Origin: Clostridium sp. | GTDB taxonomy: Bacteria; Bacillota; Clostridia; Clostridiales; Clostridiaceae | Assembly (NCBI GenBank): GCA_031292145.1 | Contig: JARLHR010000002.1 | Span: forward strand, 1-41,005 | Direction: 5' to 3' | Length of the DNA: 41,005 nt | In this document: positions 1-9,211 of the stretch, in pieces | Position numbering within the stretch: the first letter of the stretch is position 1 | Layout of the letters: every line of letters begins with the position of its first letter | Position numbers and translations under genes: made by a program | The notes under the pieces: model-generated | What the model saw: only the letters and a program-made list of their open reading frames with translations | What the model was told of the DNA's origin: nothing | Database searches by the model: none

Positions 1-399
1 ACAATACGAAAACTTACTGTTTTTGATTTGCAGCAGGATTATATTGCTGTTATGGAAGCTAAAGATCATATTCACGAGCTTTATACGGAAGAATATACAA
101 ATGGATGGCCAGCTGATACCCTAACACTTGAGCAAGATGAGAATGATTTAAGGCGACATGAAAAAGAATTTAATGAAAGAATTGCATTTGCGTATACTGT
201 GTTTGATTCTGAAAACCAAAACTGTTTGGGCTGTCTTTATATTGATCAATCTAATCATTATGATGCTGAAATCACTATGTGGACAAGAAATGATGTGACA
301 GACATACTTCTTTATAGAACAGTTAAAAAGTGGATAGAAAGAAATTGGCCCTTCAAAAATACATATTATCCAGTTCTTGAAGGGTTATATGATAAATAG
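1..399 (+). CDS. GNAT-family N-acetyltransferase, 5'-truncated by window edge
   Basis: The reading frame is open from the first base, so the true start lies before the window and the visible 132 codons are the C-terminal part. The stretch with GCLYI, then AEITMWTRND, then a Trp-Pro-Phe near the end resembles the last strands of a GNAT acyltransferase subfamily that acetylates small molecules with acetyl-CoA. The acetyl-CoA-binding motif A is not clearly seen, so the substrate cannot be named. Downstream lies a decayed repeat and then a remnant of another GNAT gene. The TTG at 28 is in frame but has no ribosome binding site and is unlikely to be a start. Confidence 0.55.
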   Translation, partial: TIRKLTVFDLQQDYIAVMEAKDHIHELYTEEYTNGWPADTLTLEQDENDLRRHEKEFNERIAFAYTVFDSENQNCLGCLYIDQSNHYDAEITMWTRNDVTDILLYRTVKKWIERNWPFKNTYYPVLEGLYDK

Positions 400-454
400 T
401 ATTTCTTGCACTTTTAAACTCATATTATAAGCAAATAACGAACTGAAGATAATT

Positions 455-575
455 AATATTTTGTGCAAGACAAGGAAACAATTGATGCTCATAGTGGACC
501 TATTAGCTTAAATTGCTGATGCAGTATGGTGCAAAATAGACAAGCATACTGATCTATTATTTTTTTGATTGTGCC
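455..575 (-). repeat. Truncated copy A of the ~200-bp palindromic repeat family
   Basis: Read on the minus strand, this begins GGCACAATCAAAAAAATAAT and follows the start of the full copies at 26858 and 35723. It includes the conserved internal TAATAGGYCCRCTATGAG block (here with T for C) and the AAGGAAG stretch. The far end is missing. A TTA follows position 575, matching the TTA/TAA flanks of the complete copies. The stem next to the conserved block is still paired (CAATT with AATTG) although its sequence differs from the other copies. Confidence 0.75.
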
Positions 576-583
576 TTAATTAT

Positions 584-690
584 CGAAAAAAAGGATATGC
601 TACAAAGGCTTTAAATATGGCGGTTGATATAGAGCGGAAGATAATCATTGCTATAAAGTAATGCTAAATTATTATTGGATATTGCAGATG
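584..690 (+). pseudogene. GNAT acetyltransferase remnant
   Basis: The frame from 584 reads RKKGYATKALNMAVDI, a recognisable GNAT acetyl-CoA-binding motif (R/Q-x-x-G-x-A). It stops at 659-661. A shift of frame gives NHCYKVML, which matches the next conserved strand of the same fold. There is no N-terminal part: the repeat at 455-575 lies directly upstream and may have replaced it. A further open stretch to about 789 (AINNHESVYDYLNRLP) was not recognised. I consider this non-functional. Confidence 0.55.
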
Positions 691-849
691 CTAAAGCAAC
701 TGCAATAAACAATCATGAAAGTGTTTATGATTATTTAAACCGATTACCATTAAAAAAGAAAGGGTTAATCAATATCAAGTTTGATTAATAAGAGATTGTT
801 TTAGTTTGACATAAATGTGAATATAATCTATAATTTAACCAAAATAATA

Positions 850-931
850 ATATAATCATGCAACTGGCGGAAATGGAGTTTACCATGGGGAGCATGATTT
901 AAGAAGAATATCGACCGCCTGGGTAAATATA
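850..931 (+). promoter_or_regulatory. ZTP (pfl motif) riboswitch
   Basis: The sequence has the hallmarks of the pfl/ZTP aptamer in order: a P1 stem (AATCATG with CATGATT), CTGGCGG, a TTTACCATGGGGAGC segment, and after a linker CCGCCTGGGTA, whose CCGCC pairs back to GGCGG as the pseudoknot. This class senses ZMP/ZTP, which build up when 10-formyl-tetrahydrofolate is short, and turns on purine and one-carbon genes. Here it precedes an AICAR transformylase start at 981, the expected target, which an IS element now interrupts. Confidence 0.92.
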
Positions 932-952
932 ATTTTATCCAGGTGGTTTTTT
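915..952 (+). terminator. Riboswitch expression-platform terminator
   Basis: CCGCCTGGGTAAA pairs with TTTATCCAGGTGG and is followed by TTTTTT, giving a typical intrinsic terminator. Its 5' arm includes the CCGCC that forms the aptamer pseudoknot, so aptamer folding and terminator folding exclude each other. This predicts an ON switch: ligand binding prevents termination. Confidence 0.88.
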
Positions 953-980
953 ATATTAAATTATTTTGGAGGTTAGGTTT

Positions 981-1008
981 ATGAGAAAATTGAATATTTC
1001 ACTAAATT
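981..1008 (+). pseudogene. 5' stub of AICAR transformylase gene
   Basis: An ATG at 981 follows a good ribosome binding site (GGAGG at 967-971) just below the riboswitch terminator. It encodes MRKLNISLN, then runs into the left end of the IS21-family element and stops a few codons inside it. The missing remainder continues at 3522. Joining 1007 directly to 3522 keeps the frame, so this is the original start of the gene now cut in two. Confidence 0.8.
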
Positions 1009-1105
1009 TGAGCCATCGTTCCGATGGAAGTGAGCCACTATGGCATTTTATTTGAGCCACACTGTTAATGGGTGAGCCAGTAGCAGTGTAGCCCTAGTTA
1101 TTTAA

Positions 1106-1849
1106 TTATTTTTGAATTCCTTTCCTTTTCCTCATTGAATCTTCACCATCAATAAAAATTGTATAAGAATCATGAACAATTCTATCTAGAATAGCATCCG
1201 CTAACGTACTTTCTCCAATTTTGCTGTGCCAACCACCAGGAGCAAACTGTGAACAGAATATTGTTGATGATTTCTTATGCCTAGCTTCAATTATTTCTAG
1301 TAAGTCACGCGATTCAGTATTTGTTAATGGCACTAGTAACCATTCATCTAGAATTAAAAGAGAAATACGTTTATATTGTTTCATAACTTTTTGATATATA
1401 CCTTCGCCCCTTGCAACTGCAAGTTCGTTTAATAAATCTGGTAGTCTAATATATTTTACTGTATAGAAATTGCGACATGCTGCTATTCCCAAAGCAGAGC
1501 TTATATATGTCTTCCCTGAGCCAGTTGCTCCTAAAATTATAACATTATGCTTTTCTTCTATATAAGTACAAGCAGCGAGTCGTATTATTAAAGCTTTATC
1601 TAATTTTCTATCAGAGTGATATTCTATATTTTCTATGCAAGCATCTGGTGAGTAAATATCAGATTTCCTTATCAACCTATCCAGTTTATTATTTTTTCTT
1701 TTAGCCCATTCCATATCAATTAATAATCCAAAACGTTCTTCAAATGTTAAATCGTTCAAAGATGGATCTTTTAGTTGATTATCATATATTTCAGCCATTG
1801 AGTTTAATTTCATTTCAATCATTTTTGTTATTGTACTTTGACTAATCAT
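1106..1849 (-). CDS. istB: IS21-family transposition helper ATPase IstB
   Basis: This 247-aa protein is the AAA+ regulator that loads onto target DNA and activates the IstA transposase. A Walker A motif, GATGSGKTY, lies near residue 107, and a Walker B-like LLILDEW near 166. The length is normal for IstB (about 250 aa) and the C terminus looks complete. Its ATG overlaps the istA stop by one base (TAATG), the usual translational coupling in this family. Nothing in the gene itself suggests it is broken. Confidence 0.95.
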   Translation of the reverse strand: MISQSTITKMIEMKLNSMAEIYDNQLKDPSLNDLTFEERFGLLIDMEWAKRKNNKLDRLIRKSDIYSPDACIENIEYHSDRKLDKALIIRLAACTYIEEKHNVIILGATGSGKTYISSALGIAACRNFYTVKYIRLPDLLNELAVARGEGIYQKVMKQYKRISLLILDEWLLVPLTNTESRDLLEIIEARHKKSSTIFCSQFAPGGWHSKIGESTLADAILDRIVHDSYTIFIDGEDSMRKRKGIQK

Positions 1850-3376
1850 TATTTGTTCCTCCCATAATAATCTGCACCTCTAGTAAATCCAAAGTTTTCA
1901 CTGTCGGAAATTTCTTTTAAAGGTTGATTAATATTTTTATCTTGACCATTCTTTATTATTGTTTGAACACTTTTATAACTAGGAGTTACAGAATAAGAAA
2001 GGGCCTTCTTACATGCACATTCTACCCTTTGAATAGAATATTTATCCGCAAGCTTTAAAAGCGCCATACAAGATTTATAAGCTTGCTGCTCAACTTTATG
2101 AATAGAAAGAATACTTTTAACAACAGCTAAAGTATTTGGTCCAATTTTAGTTGCCCATGAGATAAATCTTTCGGAATTCCAAGTAAGATATTGTTGATGA
2201 TTTATAGGCATATGATCTGTTACAGTGCTATATTGACCTTCTCGACCATATAACCGAGGGTGAGAGCAAATTCTATGATTATTAAAAAATACTTCAACAA
2301 CATTTCTAGTGATACGTACATCCACTTTATGTTTTATATATTCATAAGGAACACTGTAGTGCATTTTTTCAATAGCTATGTGATAATTGAATTGTACTGT
2401 AGCTATTTTCCAGGTAGCTAGTTCATATGGTGTAACAGGTAGTGGCAATAGTGTACATTTTTCTTCTTCAATAAATGTACTATATCTACTACCTGGCTTT
2501 TTTTGAAATGGTTTATTATTGAATTCAGTTAATTTTATTTTTATTGCATTATTTAATTCTCTAACTGAAAAGAATTGTTGTCTACGAAGCGAAGCCAGAA
2601 TCCATGTAGAGATTATACCAACAGTACCTTCTACTGTTGCCTTATCCTTAGGTTTTCTAACCCTTGCAGGAATTACAGCCGTATCATAGTGTTCTGCCAT
2701 TTCATGATAAGTTTTGTTTATTACGGGTGTGTACCAGGAAGTCTTATCAACTCCAGTCTTAAGGTTATCAGGAATTAGAATTCTAGTTGATCCACCAAAG
2801 AAATTGTACGCATTGACATGGGCGGAAATCCAGTTTTCTTGATTTTGAGAAAGAAATGCTTCAACATAAGCGTATTGACTACAGGATAATACTGCAACAA
2901 ATATATAGGCTTTAATTTCTCCTCCAGTATCTGTATCAATTATTGTAGCCGTCTGACCAGCCCAGTCAACTTCAAGTTGTTCACCTGGTTTATGCTTAAT
3001 ATACATTGTAGCTTTATTTATATTGGCATATCTTCTGTAATAGTTACAAAATTGAGAATACATAAAAGGAATTTCATTACTAGATTTACATAATTCACAA
3101 TACTCAGTCCATAGAAGGCTTAATGTAACTCCACTTTTAGCCATCTCCTTATGAATATATTCACAATCCGGTAACCTTCTAGAAGAAGGTTCAACTCTTT
3201 CTGGAAATAACCTCGATATTATTTCATCATTAGATAGGTCTTTTAGCTCATTCCATCCAATATCGCAAGCGTATGGTATTAGATACTGTATTTCTTGAGC
3301 ATTCGCAGCTTTTTGCAATACCCCTTTGACTAATGCCCTGGTTATGCAACCTAAGGATTTCTTTATAATTGGTCAT
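1849..3376 (-). pseudogene. istA: IS21-family transposase IstA with apparent N-terminal frameshift
   Basis: The large frame (3318 down to 1849) holds the integrase core with its DDE residues in the contexts EVDWAGQT, IPDNLKTG and KATVEG. The expected N-terminal helix-turn-helix is in another frame: an ATG at 3374-3376 with a perfect AGGAGGT site (3384-3390) starts MTNYKEILRLHNQGISQ, continues to SRNTVSNTI, then stops at 3248-3250. A +1 shift near 3270-3285 would join it to CDIGWNELKD. The large frame alone would have to start at TTG 3318, inside the HTH region and without a ribosome binding site. So the gene is probably inactivated by an indel, or less likely is read by frameshifting. The 3' end is coupled to istB. 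Confidence 0.85.
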
Positions 3377-3521
3377 TTTAATGACCTCCTATTCATTTAT
3401 TTACACTTACTTTTAAGTGCATAATAAATTATTGCCTAAAAAAATAAAGTGGCTCACCCTTTACTAAGGCGGCTCACTTTCAATAGCAAGGTGGCTCAAT
3501 CAGAGCGGAACGAATGCTCAA

Positions 3522-4709
3522 TCTCAAAATATTATTCAAAAATCAGATATTATACTAAAATATGGATGCAATCCGCATCAAAACCCAGCAAGAATTTATG
3601 TAAAAGACAAGGCATTACCATTTGAAATTCTTAATGGTAATCCAGGTTATATTAATTTCATGGATGCTTTTAATTCATGGCAATTGGTTAAAGAATTAAA
3701 AGAAATAATAGGATTGCCTGCGGCAGCATCTTTTAAACATGTAAGTCCTGCTGGTGCTGCAATAGGGATTCCTTTAACGGATGCATTAAAGAAAGCATAT
3801 TTTGTAGAAGATATAGAATTATCTTCAGTTGCATCTGCTTATGCAAGAGCCAGAGGCGCAGATAGGATGTCATCCTTTGGTGATTGGGTGGCTATAAGTG
3901 ATGTTGTAGATTTACCCACAGCAATAATTTTAAGCAGATCTGTTTCAGATGGAATAATTGCTCCAGGATATACAGATGAAGCACTTGAACTTTTAATGAA
4001 TAAGAAAAAAGGAAGTTATTGCATTATTAAAATGGATTATAATTATGAGCCTGAGAATTTAGAAAAGAGAGACATATATGGCATAATATTTGAACAGAAG
4101 AGAAATAATATTCAATTAAGACATGATATGCTTAATAATATAGTAACTAATAATAAGAGTATCACAGATGAAGCAAAACGAGATTTGCTTATTTCAATGA
4201 TTACATTAAAATATACTCAGTCTAACTCTGTTTGTTTCGTTTTAGATGGTCAGGTAATTGGTGTTGGAGCAGGACAACAATCACGAATTCATTGCACAAG
4301 ATTGGCTGCTTCAAAAGCAGATATATGGTATTTGAGACAGCATCCTAATGTACTTAGTTTATCTTTTAAAGAAGGCATTTCAAGACCTAATAAGGATAAT
4401 CTTATAGATCAATATCTTAGGGATGACACTACTATTGAGGAAATGAAAGATTGGGGCAAAATGCTTAATGAGATACCTGATAGATTAACAAAGGAAGAAA
4501 AAGTTAAATGGTTATCTAATTTATCAGGAGTATCTTTAGGTTCAGATGCATTTTTTCCATTTAGAGATAATATAGATAGAGCTTATCAAAGTGGAGTAAA
4601 CTATATTGTTCAGCCTGGTGGATCAGTAAGAGATGCTGTAGTAATACAAGCATGTAATGAATATGATATAGCAATGGTTTTTTCAAATATAAGATTATTT
4701 CATCATTAA
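3522..4709 (+). pseudogene. Stand-alone AICAR transformylase (PurH transformylase-like), split by IS21 element
   Basis: AICAR transformylase transfers the formyl group from 10-formyl-tetrahydrofolate to AICAR in the penultimate step of purine synthesis. The frame after the IS end reads through KYGCNPHQNPARIY, then SFKHVSPAGAA with the family's Lys-His pair, then SVASAYARARGADR, and ends with SVRDAVVIQACNEY. This is the transformylase fold without the IMP cyclohydrolase domain, about 390-400 aa in the stand-alone clostridial form. The only in-frame ATG after the insertion is at 3660, which would drop the NPHQ segment and has no good ribosome binding site, so activity is doubtful. Its original start (981) lies below the ZTP riboswitch. 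The coding body is otherwise free of stops, suggesting a recent insertion. Confidence 0.88.
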
Positions 4710-5036
4710 GGCACATGAAAATAAATAGGTAATGGTTAGTAAAATGTAATAAAGCAGTTTTGGCAAGATGAATAGTGGGAGTAATTTATAGGAGTACCGA
4801 GATTAGGGATTACAAAACTACTATTATATAGATTTATTTTGATTAACAGATAATTTGTTAATCAGTAATAATTAAATTTACATCATGGGAAATGAAGAGA
4901 GATAAGGGATATTAAGTAACTATATTGTAAAAATTAATACATTTACTCATATTATATCCAATTTAGGTATATTGATGTATAATACAAATATGCTAATAAT
5001 TATGGTAAATATGTATTTGTGAGGAAGTAAACGCTT
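4710..5036. other. Intergenic region with a short inverted repeat
   Basis: No gene is seen. The transformylase stop codon is followed at once by GGCACATGAAAATAAATAG, which resembles one end of the ~200-bp palindromic repeat family, so a solo end may remain there. A small inverted repeat, TGATTAACA/TTGTTAATCA, lies at 4840-4864 without a following T-run. It could be an operator or weak hairpin. Confidence 0.4.
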
Positions 5037-5429
5037 ATGAGAGTTAAAAGACCTCTATTAGTAACATTCATTGGAGATTTGAATTTAATATCTATATTTT
5101 TTATAACGGCATCATTTTTTCCAACACCTCACTTTATTGAAAAATTTGGATTTTCGTTTATTCCAATATCTAATTTATTAGATGGAGCAATTAGAATATT
5201 AAGCGTTATAAGTCTAGTAGTGATATCTTATGGATTTTTTAAATTGAAGAAATATGGATATTACCTAATGATATATTACAATCTATTTTTCCTGGCACTA
5301 TATATGTATTGTATGGTGACTAATGATAAACAATTGAATTTAGGTTCGGAATTTATTCCATCACTAATAGCACTTATAATTACTTATCCATCTAAACGAT
5401 ATTTCATAAAAGAAGTTGAAACTTCTTAA
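5037..5429 (+). CDS. Hypothetical membrane protein, four predicted transmembrane segments
   Basis: This 130-aa protein is not recognised. It has hydrophobic stretches near residues 8-28, 50-68, 75-96 and 105-118 with short polar links and a basic C terminus, so it should sit in the cytoplasmic membrane. The ATG follows GAGG at 5021-5024. It opens the island of short cassettes. Its size and company recall small immunity-type membrane proteins, but no motif proves that. Confidence 0.6.
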   Translation: MRVKRPLLVTFIGDLNLISIFFITASFFPTPHFIEKFGFSFIPISNLLDGAIRILSVISLVVISYGFFKLKKYGYYLMIYYNLFFLALYMYCMVTNDKQLNLGSEFIPSLIALIITYPSKRYFIKEVETS

Positions 5430-5518
5430 TGATTCATAGATGTAGAGGAATATTAAACTAATGGGGATTTATCTTATGAAGCAAGTAGATATATCACTTA
5501 ATGTAATAATTTTATACT

Positions 5519-5580
5519 TTAGTAATACAATTAATTCAAGATAGGTGGGGTTATAATGATAATTATGTTTATAATTATTA
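5519..5580 (+). repeat. 60-bp duplicated gene start, copy 1
   Basis: The sequence from AGTAATACAATTAATTCAAG through the first codons of the 41-aa ORF at 5556 recurs at 11408-11467 with about three mismatches. The duplicated block covers the leader, the ribosome binding site GGTGGGG and the start MIIMFIII. The second copy is a truncated gene. Confidence 0.85.
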
Positions 5581-5681
5581 TATTGATTATTATTTTATTA
5601 TATCACTGGTTAGATACTTCGTTAAAAGAAATTAAAGAGCAATTAAATAAAATTGAAAAGAAGATTAAAGATACGGAGTAG
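5556..5681 (+). CDS. Small single-span membrane protein, 41 aa
   Basis: The ATG at 5556 follows GGTGGGG. The product has an almost pure Ile/Leu membrane segment (residues 2-16), then YHWLDTSLKEIKEQ and a charged, probably helical tail with Lys/Glu spacing like a short coiled coil. This looks like a real small protein with an N-out or N-in anchor and a cytoplasmic helix. A broken second copy of its start at 11443 shows that the gene belongs to a duplicating set. Function is unknown. Confidence 0.5.
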   Translation: MIIMFIIIILIIILLYHWLDTSLKEIKEQLNKIEKKIKDTE

Positions 5682-5754
5682 ATTTTAGTATCATTTATAA
5701 TTATTGCATTGTTGTAAATTATGATGAATTAATGTGATTAAGGAGAATTGTAGT

Positions 5755-6369
5755 ATGTATAAAGAAGGAATTGAATCTTGGAGAATAGTAGTATCTAGTG
5801 ATACATCATTAAATTTTGCTCTTTTTACTGGGTGCCTATATGGATTAATAGATGTTGATAATATAAAAGGTGAAAATAGACTATGGCCTTCAAAATATTT
5901 TAATAATGAGTTACTTAAAAAATTACCTTTATTAAAAGAACAATGGAATGAGTGGTTTAATAATATGGTTAAAGATAGAGGAGAAAAAGTTATATCAAGA
6001 CAAAGGTTTGACTATAAGTATAATATGTTTAATCCACCTAATTTCTCAGATTTACCATATTCTGAATTAAGAGGATGCTGTAAAAATGCATGGCAACCTT
6101 TTATAGAATGGTGGGAAATGATTGGAGGAGGAAAAAATGCTCTTTCATATTTTGAAGGAGTTGACAATGAAAAAATTTATCAATATATTAGTGAATTTGA
6201 AAATAAAGTTCAAAGGAAAGTAAAACCATTTAATTTATATATAGATTTAGTATATACGGGAATATCTGAAATTATAGAAGCGAACAGCGAATATATAGTT
6301 ATGATTCCAGTTAAACCTATATATTTTGATAAAGATTGGTGGATGAATAAGTTACAGCAGATAGGGTAA
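5755..6369 (+). CDS. Hypothetical cytoplasmic protein, 204 aa
   Basis: I chose the ATG at 5755 because AAGGAG lies just before it; the GTG at 5734 upstream has no such site. The product has no signal or membrane segment and is rich in aromatic residues (WNEWFNNM, WQPFIEWWEMIGGG, DKDWWMNKL). The SELRGCCKNAW motif near residue 105 may be a useful family tag. I do not recognise the family. Its place among small membrane and lipoprotein genes would fit an immunity-type cassette, which is inference only. Confidence 0.6.
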   Translation: MYKEGIESWRIVVSSDTSLNFALFTGCLYGLIDVDNIKGENRLWPSKYFNNELLKKLPLLKEQWNEWFNNMVKDRGEKVISRQRFDYKYNMFNPPNFSDLPYSELRGCCKNAWQPFIEWWEMIGGGKNALSYFEGVDNEKIYQYISEFENKVQRKVKPFNLYIDLVYTGISEIIEANSEYIVMIPVKPIYFDKDWWMNKLQQIG

Positions 6370-6464
6370 AAAGTAATAAATAAATTTAATACATAATGTT
6401 CTTAAATGATGAAAGTTAATTTGAAGTTTCTAAATGGCAGTAAAATAATATGCAGGAGAATTTT

Positions 6465-6959
6465 ATGAAAAAAATATTATCTTTATTAATCGGAATAATA
6501 TTTATAATATTTATTGGCTGTACGCCTAATATTACTGGTGATGAAAAGACAGCAGAGGATTTTGTTAAATCTCAAGGATATACTATCATTGCTCGAAAAG
6601 GTGAAATACAGAAATATACATTAGAAAGAAGCAAACTTTATGGAGGGATTAATACACTTGAATATCAACAAGCGTGGGCAGTGCAAACAGTAGAACCAGA
6701 TAAGTATTTTGGAAAGGAAATAGTTGTGTATGGTTATACAGTAAAAAATCACCCTATGCAAAAAGAAGATAAAAATGCTAAAGATGGTGTTAATGTATAT
6801 GTAATGCTGTCTGATGGCAATATCATTGGAGGATATTCATATCCTAATGCTGATGTTGTAGGAGCATTTAGTTCAATAGATGGTAAAACATTAGAAGAAG
6901 TAACGGGATTAAGTTATAAAGAGTGGCAAGATAACTGGAAAACTAAGTATGGCAATTAG
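6465..6959 (+). CDS. Predicted lipoprotein, 164 aa
   Basis: The ATG at 6465 is preceded by GCAGGAG and starts MKKILSLLIG with a lipobox ending FIGC, so it should be exported and lipid-anchored. An ATG at 6450 in frame overlaps the ribosome binding site and is unlikely. The mature part contains a possible OB-like strand region (YFGKEIVVYGYTVKNHP) and YVMLSDGNIIGGYSYP, followed by LEEVTGLSYKEWQDNW. The family is not named with confidence. It is one of several surface proteins in this island. Confidence 0.65.
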   Translation: MKKILSLLIGIIFIIFIGCTPNITGDEKTAEDFVKSQGYTIIARKGEIQKYTLERSKLYGGINTLEYQQAWAVQTVEPDKYFGKEIVVYGYTVKNHPMQKEDKNAKDGVNVYVMLSDGNIIGGYSYPNADVVGAFSSIDGKTLEEVTGLSYKEWQDNWKTKYGN

Positions 6960-7064
6960 ATAAATTTCAATGTATAGAAAATTAGATATCTAGCGACTTT
7001 CTTATAAAATATAACAGTAAATTATTATTATTCATTATATGATTTTAAATGGGGTGGAATTTAT

Positions 7065-7496
7065 ATGAGAAAAATAGTATTTTTTCTTTGTCTAATTTTA
7101 GTAGGAGTATCTTTTGTGGTTTATAAACAAGTTGGAAAAACTGATAATGTTGTAGTGAGTATTGGAGCAACTGATAAGTTCAGTAAGAATGAATTAAATG
7201 ATGCAGTGAATTGCGTAAAGAAAAGTTTTAAAAGTTATAAGGGATGTACTCTGACAAAATTATGGTATGATGAAAAAAAATCAAATCAATTTATTGAAGG
7301 TTATTTGAAAAATGGGAGAGGTTCAGTGAATGGTGTCAAACCTGAAAATGTAATTGTTTTGCTATCAAATTTTGATGTGGATTCTTCAGGTGGGAATGGG
7401 AGTTTAAATCCAAATTCAACTTATGATAATTATAATTGGATATTAATAAGGGACAGTAAAACGGATAATTGGAAAGTTGATGATAGCGGATATTAA
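7065..7496 (+). CDS. Secreted or membrane-anchored protein, DUF4829-like
   Basis: The protein has 143 aa with an N-terminal hydrophobic segment (residues 3-20) followed by an extracytoplasmic domain. The pattern FSKNELNDAVNCVKKSF, then CTLTKLWYDE, then the ending NWILIRDSKTDNWKVDD resembles the DUF4829 family of Firmicutes, which has no known activity. A GGGGTGG site precedes the ATG. It is 12 bases from the next start and probably shares a transcript with it. Confidence 0.6.
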   Translation: MRKIVFFLCLILVGVSFVVYKQVGKTDNVVVSIGATDKFSKNELNDAVNCVKKSFKSYKGCTLTKLWYDEKKSNQFIEGYLKNGRGSVNGVKPENVIVLLSNFDVDSSGGNGSLNPNSTYDNYNWILIRDSKTDNWKVDDSGY

Positions 7497-7508
7497 AAGG
7501 AGATTTAA

Positions 7509-8254
7509 ATGAATATAAGTAAAATATCGTATATTTTCAAAAAAGCACCGTTCCCAGCAATAATGACAATAATTTCTTTTGTGTTATTTGTAGGTGTATA
7601 TTGGTTAATGACTGCGACAGCAATTGATCCACATTATTTTAAAGGCTTGATATTTGCCATCCCATTTGTCTGCTTTGGAATAACCACATTTTCACTGTAG
7701 TAGGGAAATTAAAAATTGGTGCTTCAACTGTAATAACAGGTTGTTTAATTTTTGTTTTAGGTTTTGCAGCGTTTTTTACATTTATTTTTATTGCTATTCA
7801 AGAAGCAACAACTACAACTACGGATATAGGTAAATATGAAAGAGTTTTAAAACTGACTGGTTATCCGAATAATCAATTAATAAAATATTTCCCTGATAAA
7901 ATTCCTGGAAGTGCAAAAAATATTTCATTCAGTTATTGTCCTGCTTTTTTACAGGGCCGGGAAAATTTTGATTTAGAATTTGAAATGGATTTAGATTCTA
8001 TCAATAATTATAGTGATGAATTTTCAAAGGAAGCAAAATGGATAGGAAAATGGAGTAACAACAAAACTGAGAACACTGGAATAATGCAGGGTACATTTGG
8101 TATGATAGATTATGATATTCTGCCAGAAGATTTTACTATGTATTTGTTTGACAGCAAACCATATCGACCTAACGATTGGAACCATGGTTATTTAAGTGTT
8201 GTTGCTATTAGTAAGCAAAGAAATGTAATAATATTTCATTCAGAACGATGGTGA
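7509..8254 (+). pseudogene. Membrane protein gene broken by a frameshift
   Basis: The ATG at 7509 (after AAGGAG) encodes 63 residues with two hydrophobic segments, then stops at 7698-7700. In a second frame, without a start, translation continues seamlessly: VVGKLKIGASTVITG, another hydrophobic stretch (CLIFVLGFAAFFTFIFIAI), then an outer domain with YERVLKLTGYPNN and EAKWIGKW, ending at 8254. A single indel near 7680-7700 explains both parts, so the intact protein would be about 247 aa with three to four membrane spans. The domain is not recognised. It could be a decayed gene or a base-call error. Confidence 0.6.
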
Positions 8255-8432
8255 TTATTTGATGAAGCCTATAATGCAGAATTTTCATAATGGGTGTAAT
8301 AGTTGAAGTTTATAGGTATTGCACCAAGGTAAATTATTGCTTAGATCTGAATTTATGTAGTAGCACCAGTTGAAAGTGTTTGCAAAATTAATAAATGTGG
8401 AAAGATTAATAGATGGTCAAGAGGGTGAGAAT

Positions 8433-9140
8433 TTGGATAAGTTATCTAAAATGCAAAAAGGAATACTTTGTTGCTTGGGACTAACAATAACGTTTGTATT
8501 AATGGGGAATAGTAATAATGTGCCAGAAAATTTTGTTGAAAGAATATTTAAGCCTATCATATGTAGTAATGGCGGGAGATTTTACTATGCTGGATTAATA
8601 GTTATAGCAGGAATATATTCTTGCTTAAAGAAATTTAATGAAATAAGAGAAAACTTTCTAATTAACAGAGCCTTTAGAAGATTTATTGTAACAATAGTAT
8701 TAATGAATCTTTTCTCTGCAATGTGGGTTCATTGTATTCAACTTTATAAAGGATTTTCTAATGATTTAAATTCGATATATCTTGACAGAGAGAAAACTTC
8801 AGTGCAATTTCATGGAGATAAGGACAAACTTATTATAAATGGAACAATAGATATAAGAAATTGTAGCAATTATGCACAAAAGTTTCATATAAAAATTAAG
8901 GCACCATCTTTAGTAAAGGAAGATATAAAGGAAGAATATATTACTTTAGAAAATGAATTTGAAGCACATCAAAAAGAAGAAGAAACTTTACGCATAAATG
9001 AAGAACTAAAATTTGATGGGGAAATTCAATATTCAGGATATGGTTCAAAAGCCTTTGAATATATATTGTTTAATGATAAAGATGAAGTTGTTTTTAAAGG
9101 TACATTAGAAGAATATAAAACAAATGAGTTAGATTCATAG
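8433..9140 (+). CDS. Hypothetical membrane protein, three predicted transmembrane segments
   Basis: Hydrophobic segments lie near 8-27 (ILCCLGLTITFVLMG), 50-68 and 87-107 counted from the TTG at 8433. They are followed by a soluble domain of about 130 residues with beta-rich character (KLIINGTIDIRNCSNYAQ). TTG 8433 follows GAGGGTG with normal spacing. ATG 8451 and an upstream TTG at 8370 are other options, so the start is uncertain. The family is not recognised. No terminator is obvious before the next gene. Confidence 0.55.
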   Translation: MDKLSKMQKGILCCLGLTITFVLMGNSNNVPENFVERIFKPIICSNGGRFYYAGLIVIAGIYSCLKKFNEIRENFLINRAFRRFIVTIVLMNLFSAMWVHCIQLYKGFSNDLNSIYLDREKTSVQFHGDKDKLIINGTIDIRNCSNYAQKFHIKIKAPSLVKEDIKEEYITLENEFEAHQKEEETLRINEELKFDGEIQYSGYGSKAFEYILFNDKDEVVFKGTLEEYKTNELDS

Positions 9141-9211
9141 AATTAATATAGTTTATTCGTGATATTCTTAAAGCACGAATTTTTTAAAATTAATTTAAAG
9201 GGGAAAAAGTG

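Larger units (their letters stand above)
1009..3520. mobile_element. IS21-family insertion sequence
   Basis: The ends are imperfect inverted repeats: TGAGCCATCGTTCCG on the left, and TGAGCATTCGTTCCG on the right read inward. As is usual for IS21, each end carries further internal copies of a TGAGCCA box (left 1031, 1053, 1073; right, inverted, near 3449, 3470, 3491), probable transposase binding sites. Inside are istB and istA on the minus strand. I see no clear target-site duplication: the left flank is ACTAAATT and the right flank ATCTCAAA. An extra shared T at each end would put the junctions at 1008/3521. The element separates the ZTP riboswitch and start codon from the body of the AICAR transformylase gene. 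Confidence 0.92.

Noticed and set aside
1009-3520. IS21-type element as part of a larger composite transposon
   Set aside because: No second copy or partner end is in the window, and flanking genes show no cargo pattern.
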